Under the pieces are notes generated by a model. It was not told the origin of the DNA, ran no database searches, and was given only the letters and a program-made list of their open reading frames with translations. A stretch of DNA of 10,874 nucleotides from Lachnospiraceae bacterium UBA7188 (GTDB lineage: Bacteria > Bacillota > Clostridia > Lachnospirales > Lachnospiraceae), in the NCBI GenBank assembly GCA_002490995.1, contig DKVC01000157.1:1-10874 (forward strand), in the 5' to 3' direction. The position numbers and the translations under genes were made by a program. This document shows, one piece after another, positions 6,566-10,874 of this stretch. How positions within the stretch are numbered: the stretch's first letter is position 1; each line of letters opens with the position of its first letter.

Positions 6566-7588
6566 TTACCTCCTTCCAATCTCCCTGTCTGACTCGGTAG
6601 TCTTGCTATGCTCCTTGATATAATCCATAATGTCGTCCAGCCTGGTGAACGCCAGTCCCACATAGCTGTCCGCAGCACCGTAGTAAATGGCAATCTTCCC
6701 GCTCTCGCTGTCGTGGATTGTGGCGCAGGGGAAGCACACATTGGGCACAAAGCCCCGCTCCTCGTACCACTGCTCCGGTGTCAGCAGGAAATCTTCGCAG
6801 CGATATTTCACAATAGACGGATTATCGATATCCAGAATAGCGCCGCCGATGCTGTACACATATCCGTTGCAGGTGCCGCTGACCCCGTGGTAGAACAGAA
6901 GCCATCCTTCACTGGTCTCAATGGGCGCCGCGCCGCCGCCGATCTTTAAGGACTCCCACCACTCGAAGCCCTTGCCCATCACATGCCGATGCTTCCCCCA
7001 GTACACCAGATCAGGGCTTTCGCTGAGGAAAATATCCCCGAAAGGCGTATGCCCGCTGTCGGAAGGCCTGCTCAGCAGGCAGAAATTCCCGTTAATCTTC
7101 CTGGGGAAGAGCACTGCGTTGCGGTTAAAGGGCAGGAAGGGGTTCTCAATCCTTGTAAAGGTCTTGAAATCCTGTGTTTTCGCCATGCCGATGGAAGCGC
7201 CGTAGAAATCCTGGCACCAGATAATGTAATAGGTGTCCTCCACCTTCACCAGCCTGGGGTCATAAGCGTATACGGGCATAAAGGGCTTGCCCTCCTCATC
7301 CACGAAAGGAATCTTCTCTTCGTCGAAATTCCAGTGAATGGCATCCTCGCTCCTGCCCATATAAATATACGGAATTCCGTTGTTCTGTTCCCCGCGGAAT
7401 ACGCCGATGAAGCCGTCCCCGTAGGGCATTACCGCACTGTTGAAAATCCTCGCCACGTTCTTCAACGGGTTGCGCCCGATGACGGGATTTTCGGAATAAC
7501 GCCATATCGGCGCCCCGGTGAAGGTTTCCGGACCTTCCTGCCAGGGTACATTAGGTACTGCGGGACTGATCATTTTGTATTTACTCAT
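6566..7588 (-). CDS. GH130 phosphorylase, beta-1,4-mannooligosaccharide phosphorylase-like (subfamily 2)
   Basis: A cytoplasmic 340-residue protein, the normal size for the family, with no signal peptide. It shows the GH130 five-bladed propeller pattern and subfamily 2-like blocks: APIWRYSENPVIGRNP at 26-41, followed by RIFNSAV, YAYDPRLVK near 107-115 with Asp110 as the likely general acid, SRPSDSGHTPFGDI, KIGGGAAPIET and LLFYHGVSG. Family enzymes use phosphate to remove the non-reducing mannose of beta-1,4-mannooligosaccharides, releasing alpha-mannose 1-phosphate; some relatives act instead on mannosyl-N-acetylglucosamine. The epimerase and GH130_1 neighbours favour mannooligosaccharides (compare the RaMP2 enzyme of Ruminococcus albus). 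The start is fixed by AAGGAG at 7600-7595, 6 nt before the ATG. The last 10-15 residues are hydrophilic, and the stop codon touches an intergenic repeat. Confidence 0.92.
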   Translation of the reverse strand: MSKYKMISPAVPNVPWQEGPETFTGAPIWRYSENPVIGRNPLKNVARIFNSAVMPYGDGFIGVFRGEQNNGIPYIYMGRSEDAIHWNFDEEKIPFVDEEGKPFMPVYAYDPRLVKVEDTYYIIWCQDFYGASIGMAKTQDFKTFTRIENPFLPFNRNAVLFPRKINGNFCLLSRPSDSGHTPFGDIFLSESPDLVYWGKHRHVMGKGFEWWESLKIGGGAAPIETSEGWLLFYHGVSGTCNGYVYSIGGAILDIDNPSIVKYRCEDFLLTPEQWYEERGFVPNVCFPCATIHDSESGKIAIYYGAADSYVGLAFTRLDDIMDYIKEHSKTTESDREIGRR

Positions 7589-7800
7589 TTTGTTCTCCTT
7601 TCCTGAGAAAATGCCTGCTTTTTCTCACAGGGGCGCCGGAAAATTCCCGGGCAGGCACCCTGTCATTTCCGGACATGCATCCTGTCATACATTGGCCGCA
7701 ATTTCTCGAAACACATCGCTTTGGAGATATGCCCCTACAGGGCAGTTTCCGTAGCGACAATATTGTTTATTTTAGGTTTCAAATAACATTTCCCTCTGAT
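7589..7800 (-). promoter_or_regulatory. Intergenic region between the two GH130 genes with hairpin and paired direct repeats
   Basis: This 212-bp spacer is long for an operon. It contains a perfect 8-bp inverted repeat (7604-7611 and 7620-7627, TGAGAAAA/TTTTCTCA) that would form an mRNA hairpin immediately upstream of the RBS of the 340-residue gene. It also holds two direct copies of CCTGTCAT (7659-7666 and 7681-7688) exactly 22 bp apart, and an imperfect palindrome around TGCCC-CTACA-GGGCA (7730-7744). I see no clear sigma-A promoter. An internal promoter or regulated leader is possible but not proven. Confidence 0.4.
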
Positions 7801-8976
7801 TTATCTCCCAAGCAGCTTCAGATTCCGTTCAATCAGGCTGCAGCGCTGCGCCACGCAGTCCGGGCTTCGCAGGGGATCCGACGGGGTATGGAACACATAA
7901 TCCGTCAGCTTTTCAATGGTAGTGGAGGCCACATGCAGCCTGGTATCACTGGAAGCATAGTAAATGTAGACCTCCCCGTTCTCCCGGGCAATGGCTCCGT
8001 TGGTAAACACCACGTTGGACACGTCGCCTACGCGCTCTCCCTCCCTGGGGCAGATGAGCAGACCGCCCGGCTCGACTATAACTCTCGCCGGGTCATCCAG
8101 TGCAGTCGCAAAAACGTATATTACATAACGCAGTCCCGCAGCGGTATTGCGCACGCCATGAGCGATGTGGATCCACCCCTGGGGCGTCTTGATGGGAACC
8201 GCTCCGGCTCCGTTCTTCGCCTCGGTGATGGTGTGGTACTTTCTCCTGCTGGTGATGCGCTCCTCGTCGATTACGGGGTGCAGAATATCCTCACACAGCC
8301 CGAAGCCGATTCCGCCGCCGGAGCCGGTGTCAATAAAATCATCCATGGGACGGGTATAAAAAGCATATTTTCCGTCCACGAATTCCGGATGCAGCACCAC
8401 ATTCCGCTGCTGGGGGGAACGCAGGGTCTTCAGGTTGGGCAGCCTCTCCCAGGTTTTCAGATCCTTCGTCCGCACAATGCCCGCCGCAGCCACTGCCGCC
8501 GACAGGTCATCCACGGAAGTATCCTTGCTCTCCGAGCAGAAAACCCCGTAAATATAGCCGTCCTCATGCTTCGTCAGGCGCATGTCGTACACATTGGTCT
8601 CCTCCGGGCAGGTATCCGGCAGCACCACCGGGTAATCATGGAAGCGGAAGCCCTCCACCGGGCTGTCGCTTTCCGCCACGGCGAAGAAGGATTTCCTGTC
8701 GTTTCCCTCTACCCGCGCCACCAGGTAAAACCTGCCGTCCAGTTCTATGGCTCCGGAATTCATCACCGCATTCACGCCCAGGCGTTCCTGAAAATACGGA
8801 TTTGTGTCCGCGTCCAGGTCATACCGCCAGAACAGCGGAATATGCTCCCTAGTGAGCACCGGGTACTGGTAACGGCTGTAAATCCCGTTATAAAAGGTCT
8901 CGTCCACCGGATTGGGACGGTTCAGCAGTTCCTGCTGCTTTGCCAGCTGCTTTTCATATTGTGGGTGTAATTTCAT
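7801..8976 (-). CDS. GH130 4-O-beta-D-mannosyl-D-glucose phosphorylase (subfamily 1)
   Basis: A cytoplasmic 391-residue protein, matching the usual length of about 390. It reversibly converts 4-O-beta-mannosyl-glucose and phosphate to alpha-mannose 1-phosphate and glucose. Visible family blocks are NPYFQERLGVNAVMNSGAIE at 59-78, VARVEGNDRKSFFAVAES at 86-103, EETNVYDMRLTKHEDG at 125-140, HPEFVDGKYAFYTRP and ITEAKNGAGAVPIKT, then SNVVFTNGAI near the end. Asp131 in NVYDMRL sits at the position of the general acid known from the Bacteroides fragilis enzyme (Asp131 there, from memory). The start is supported by AGGAGGA (8987-8981), 4 nt before the ATG. It follows the epimerase gene by 147 nt; the two enzymes act consecutively on mannobiose. 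Confidence 0.93.
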   Translation of the reverse strand: MKLHPQYEKQLAKQQELLNRPNPVDETFYNGIYSRYQYPVLTREHIPLFWRYDLDADTNPYFQERLGVNAVMNSGAIELDGRFYLVARVEGNDRKSFFAVAESDSPVEGFRFHDYPVVLPDTCPEETNVYDMRLTKHEDGYIYGVFCSESKDTSVDDLSAAVAAAGIVRTKDLKTWERLPNLKTLRSPQQRNVVLHPEFVDGKYAFYTRPMDDFIDTGSGGGIGFGLCEDILHPVIDEERITSRRKYHTITEAKNGAGAVPIKTPQGWIHIAHGVRNTAAGLRYVIYVFATALDDPARVIVEPGGLLICPREGERVGDVSNVVFTNGAIARENGEVYIYYASSDTRLHVASTTIEKLTDYVFHTPSDPLRSPDCVAQRCSLIERNLKLLGR

Positions 8977-9036
8977 GTTGTCCTCCTGTCTTTATACTCA
9001 CGCCCATAAACATTTGTCATCCTGACTGTATCACGA

Positions 9037-9100
9037 GTGAACGCTTCCGCATTGCAGGGCAATAAAACGGCAAATGTATGCGCTCACGAGTATAGCAATT
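9037..9100 (+). repeat. 64-nt palindromic intergenic repeat, copy 2
   Basis: Located between the epimerase and GH130_1 genes, in the opposite orientation to the copy at 6502-6565 and matching it at 49 of 64 positions without gaps. The ends GTGAACGC and GCGCTCAC are complementary at 7 of 8 positions. The right 17 nt are identical in both copies, while the central part is diverged. It may act as an mRNA-stabilising or attenuating hairpin after the epimerase gene, or be a passive mobile repeat. Confidence 0.6.
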
Positions 9101-9123
9101 GCCTGATTATAAATGCTGCAATG

Positions 9124-10635
9124 TCAAAAACCCTGCCCGCTCCTTCTCATAATCTCCATGCACATCCGGCCGTTGTGGTAAGGGCATTTCCAGGGTTCCA
9201 CAATGGGCTTTTCCATCGCAGGGTTCCCCTGGGCGTCCGTGTACCAGAACCACTCGCCGCCCTCTCTTTTGTCCGCCAGATGCTCCCTGATAAACTGCCA
9301 GATATCTTCGGAAGCCTCCCGGTACCGGATTTCCCCCGTTTTCCGCCACGCATTGTAAAATCCCATAACGCCCTCCGCCTGTACCCACCAGACTCTTTTG
9401 GTGTCCACTATGCCGCGTTCGCATTCGTTTGCCAGAGAGTGATTGCTGTACGCTTTTTCGTACACTTCCTTTTCCAGGCTGCGAAGGACAGGCGACATTC
9501 TCCGGGCCAGTTCCCCATCCCCCAGAACATCCAGGCATCTGTCAATCAGCCAGGCTGCCTCAATGTCATGCCCATAGGAATGAAGATCAAGCAGGCTCTC
9601 CATATCCAGATTGAAAAATACTTCCTGACGGTGCAGCTTCGGATTGTAGATACGGGTTTCTACCAGATTTAAAATCCAGCGCAGTTTGGCTTCCACAAGC
9701 TTTTCGTGGAGGCGTGCCGCTTCTGCCTTTTCTGTCTGTTCTGCCTGTTCTGTCGTGAAGTTCCCCTGGCCAATCCCGGCTTCTTCCCTCTCTGACGCGG
9801 CATTGCACTGTTCGGAAACGGTCTTGGGTTCTGCACTGATGTCATCCTGCCCGGCCATGGCTTCTGCTTGTTTTGCCCTGTTATCTTCGTATCCGTCCGC
9901 AGTTTGTTCCAACACAGTACCTTCCGCTGCCCTCGCCTCCCGGCAGACCAGGAGGTATTCCGTGTAAGCCTCCATGACGTGCAGCAGCGTGTTCATGGTA
10001 CGGTCAGCCATCACCCCGTTTTCCGACAGCTTGTCGTTGGGAATGGGCTGAAAATCCCTGTCCAGCGCCTCCTTATATCCGTGGACATCGAAGCACCTTG
10101 ACTCAATCACTGTAATCAGCTCCTCCGCCAGCTTCAGCGCCTCCCTGTCATGATAAGCTCTGAAATAAGAAGACAGCGCATATACCGCAAAGGCCTGATT
10201 ATAGGTATGCTTCGTGGTGTCCTCCGGCTCTCCTCTGTAGTTTACCGCCCAATACACACCGCCCTTTTCCCGGTCAACACATGCTTCTCTCAGAAAACGG
10301 TACGCCTGATCCGCCGCCCCCTGCAATTCGGCTTTCGTCCACCTGCCGGCTTCTTTCGGGTTACTTTCCGCAGAGCCGCCATCTCCCCGGTCAATTTCCT
10401 GTCCTCCGGCTACTTCTTCCGCATCGTCCTGTCCCGTTTTTCCCAGACACATGGCTGCATTGGAAAAAAACCACAGAATACGGCTGTTCAGGATACATCC
10501 CTTCACGGCTTCCCTGTCCACATGCAGGCCCGAATCCATCCAGCCGTAATATCCGCCATGTTCCGTATCCTGTAACTTAATCCAGAACGGTATCAGACAA
10601 TTGCACAAATGCTCTCTCAACTCATCCCTTAACAT
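9124..10635 (-). CDS. Cellobiose/mannobiose 2-epimerase (N-acylglucosamine 2-epimerase family), enlarged
   Basis: Interconverts glucose and mannose at the reducing end of beta-1,4-disaccharides; here it most likely turns mannobiose into mannosyl-glucose for the GH130_1 enzyme. The frame is open to 10719, but the ATG at 10635 (MLRDELREHL) has AGGAGGGA 5 nt upstream and matches the family N-terminus, giving 503 residues instead of the usual 390-420. Family blocks of the (alpha/alpha)6 barrel are HGGYYG at 26-31, NSRILWFFS at 50-58, HTYNQAFAVYALS at 143-155, MNTLLHVMEAYTEYL at 214-228, YGHDIEAAWL at 354-363, WWVQAEGVMGF at 416-426 and PYHNGRMCMEIMRR at 485-498. His219, His356 and His487 are candidate catalytic histidines. 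The extra length lies in two hydrophilic insertions, about residues 66-100 and 232-308. The second is acidic and Gln/Ala-rich and ends in a 9-bp tandem repeat. The conserved core appears complete. Confidence 0.93.
   Translation of the reverse strand: MLRDELREHLCNCLIPFWIKLQDTEHGGYYGWMDSGLHVDREAVKGCILNSRILWFFSNAAMCLGKTGQDDAEEVAGGQEIDRGDGGSAESNPKEAGRWTKAELQGAADQAYRFLREACVDREKGGVYWAVNYRGEPEDTTKHTYNQAFAVYALSSYFRAYHDREALKLAEELITVIESRCFDVHGYKEALDRDFQPIPNDKLSENGVMADRTMNTLLHVMEAYTEYLLVCREARAAEGTVLEQTADGYEDNRAKQAEAMAGQDDISAEPKTVSEQCNAASEREEAGIGQGNFTTEQAEQTEKAEAARLHEKLVEAKLRWILNLVETRIYNPKLHRQEVFFNLDMESLLDLHSYGHDIEAAWLIDRCLDVLGDGELARRMSPVLRSLEKEVYEKAYSNHSLANECERGIVDTKRVWWVQAEGVMGFYNAWRKTGEIRYREASEDIWQFIREHLADKREGGEWFWYTDAQGNPAMEKPIVEPWKCPYHNGRMCMEIMRRSGQGF
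9715..9750 (-). repeat. Four-copy 9-bp tandem repeat inside the epimerase insertion
   Basis: In the coding strand the 36 bp read as four 9-mers: GAACAGGCA, GAACAGACA, GAAAAGGCA and GAAGCGGCA, encoding EQA-EQT-EKA-EAA (residues 296-307). The period is a multiple of three, so copy-number changes keep the frame. This suggests the insertion grew by replication slippage. Confidence 0.75.
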
Positions 10636-10640
10636 ATAAC

Positions 10641-10648
10641 TCCCTCCT
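10641..10648 (-). promoter_or_regulatory. RBS deciding the epimerase start
   Basis: AGGAGGGA is placed 5 nt before the ATG at 10635. The longer frame starting at 10719 has no comparable RBS, and its extra 28 residues show no family homology. Confidence 0.85.
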
Positions 10649-10719
10649 GATCCCATACCGCTTTTTGTCCGTTCCGTACCTGTCCGAGCAACAGCCGGAT
10701 ACCTCGGTGCAATTTTCAC

Positions 10720-10874
10720 GGATTAATTGAGTAATTAAATTTTAACAACAATACGCTTTATGTCATTAACATTTATTTGCATTTATATACAGTTATTGAT
10801 TTTCCTGTAAATTTCATCTTTTTAGACAAGAAAATCTTTATTATTAGGGCTATTTTACTATTTTCTTTTTTTAT
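10720..10874 (-). promoter_or_regulatory. AT-rich leader with candidate sigma-A promoter of the mannan cluster
   Basis: Upstream of the epimerase gene the sequence turns strongly AT-rich and no ORF is supported. On the minus strand TTTACA (10811-10806) is followed after 17 nt by ATATAA (10788-10783), or after 16 nt by TATATA; both fit a sigma-A promoter. The resulting leader to the ATG at 10635 would be about 140 nt. I found no clear catabolite-response element or operator palindrome. Promoter calls by eye in AT-rich DNA are unreliable. Confidence 0.4.

Noticed and set aside
7675..8970. 431-codon open frame on the plus strand opposite the GH130_1 gene
   Set aside because: It is antisense to a gene with clear family motifs and a strong RBS. 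The frame has no recognisable domain and is the kind of shadow produced by GC-rich codon use.
6502..9100. CRISPR array or group II intron ends for the intergenic repeats
   Set aside because: There are only two diverged copies more than 2 kb apart in opposite orientation, with no regular spacers, cas genes or reverse transcriptase.
10636..10719. Longer epimerase start at 10719
   Set aside because: The additional 28 residues have no family similarity, and the internal ATG at 10635 has a near-ideal RBS and the family N-terminus.

Overview
The window looks like DNA from an anaerobic, plant-fibre-using gut member of the Clostridia, most likely Lachnospiraceae or Ruminococcaceae. This is inferred from strong AGGAGG-type ribosome binding sites, the gene content and a typical clostridial solute-binding lipoprotein; the sequence does not fix a species. 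All convincing genes lie on the minus strand, so transcription runs from high to low coordinates. The window has two compositionally different parts: a GC-rich chromosomal part (about 3790-10700) and an AT-rich part (1 to about 3789).

GC-rich part: a compact intracellular beta-mannan phosphorolysis cluster. In transcription order it holds a cellobiose/mannobiose 2-epimerase (10635-9124), a GH130 subfamily 1-like 4-O-beta-D-mannosyl-D-glucose phosphorylase (8976-7801) and a GH130 subfamily 2-like mannooligosaccharide phosphorylase (7588-6566). Known biochemistry of these families lets them work together: the GH130_2 enzyme shortens mannooligosaccharides with phosphate, the epimerase converts mannobiose to mannosyl-glucose, and the GH130_1 enzyme splits that to mannose 1-phosphate and glucose. 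An AT-rich leader (10720-10874) with a sigma-A-like promoter precedes the epimerase gene. Two copies of a 64-nt palindromic repeat sit between genes, in opposite orientations.

Downstream (6457-2914) are two tandem paralogues of a solute-binding lipoprotein gene, both broken. Copy B (6457-5801) keeps only its C-terminal part, and its break coincides with a 13-bp inverted repeat. Copy A (from 5747) has a good RBS and lipoprotein signal, a one-base frameshift in a run of five G (mRNA sense), and then loses its native C-terminus at 3789/3790. There the reading frame runs without a stop into 291 codons of AT-rich foreign sequence. Comparing copies A and B fixes this breakpoint to within a few bases.

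AT-rich part (1-3789): probably the arm of a degenerate mobile element (prophage or integrative element). It carries a P4/D5-type primase-helicase fragment whose Walker A region appears to have been deleted in frame, two unrecognised ORFs, the foreign tail of the chimeric ORF, a 575-bp gap with two perfect hairpins, and possibly a further ORF running off the left edge. The other end of the insertion is not in the window.

I see no rRNA, tRNA, CRISPR array, transposase or integrase. I do not see a convincing complete new system; the most unusual features are the chimeric lipoprotein ORF, the Walker A-less helicase, the enlarged epimerase with a 9-bp tandem repeat, and the paired palindromic intergenic repeat.
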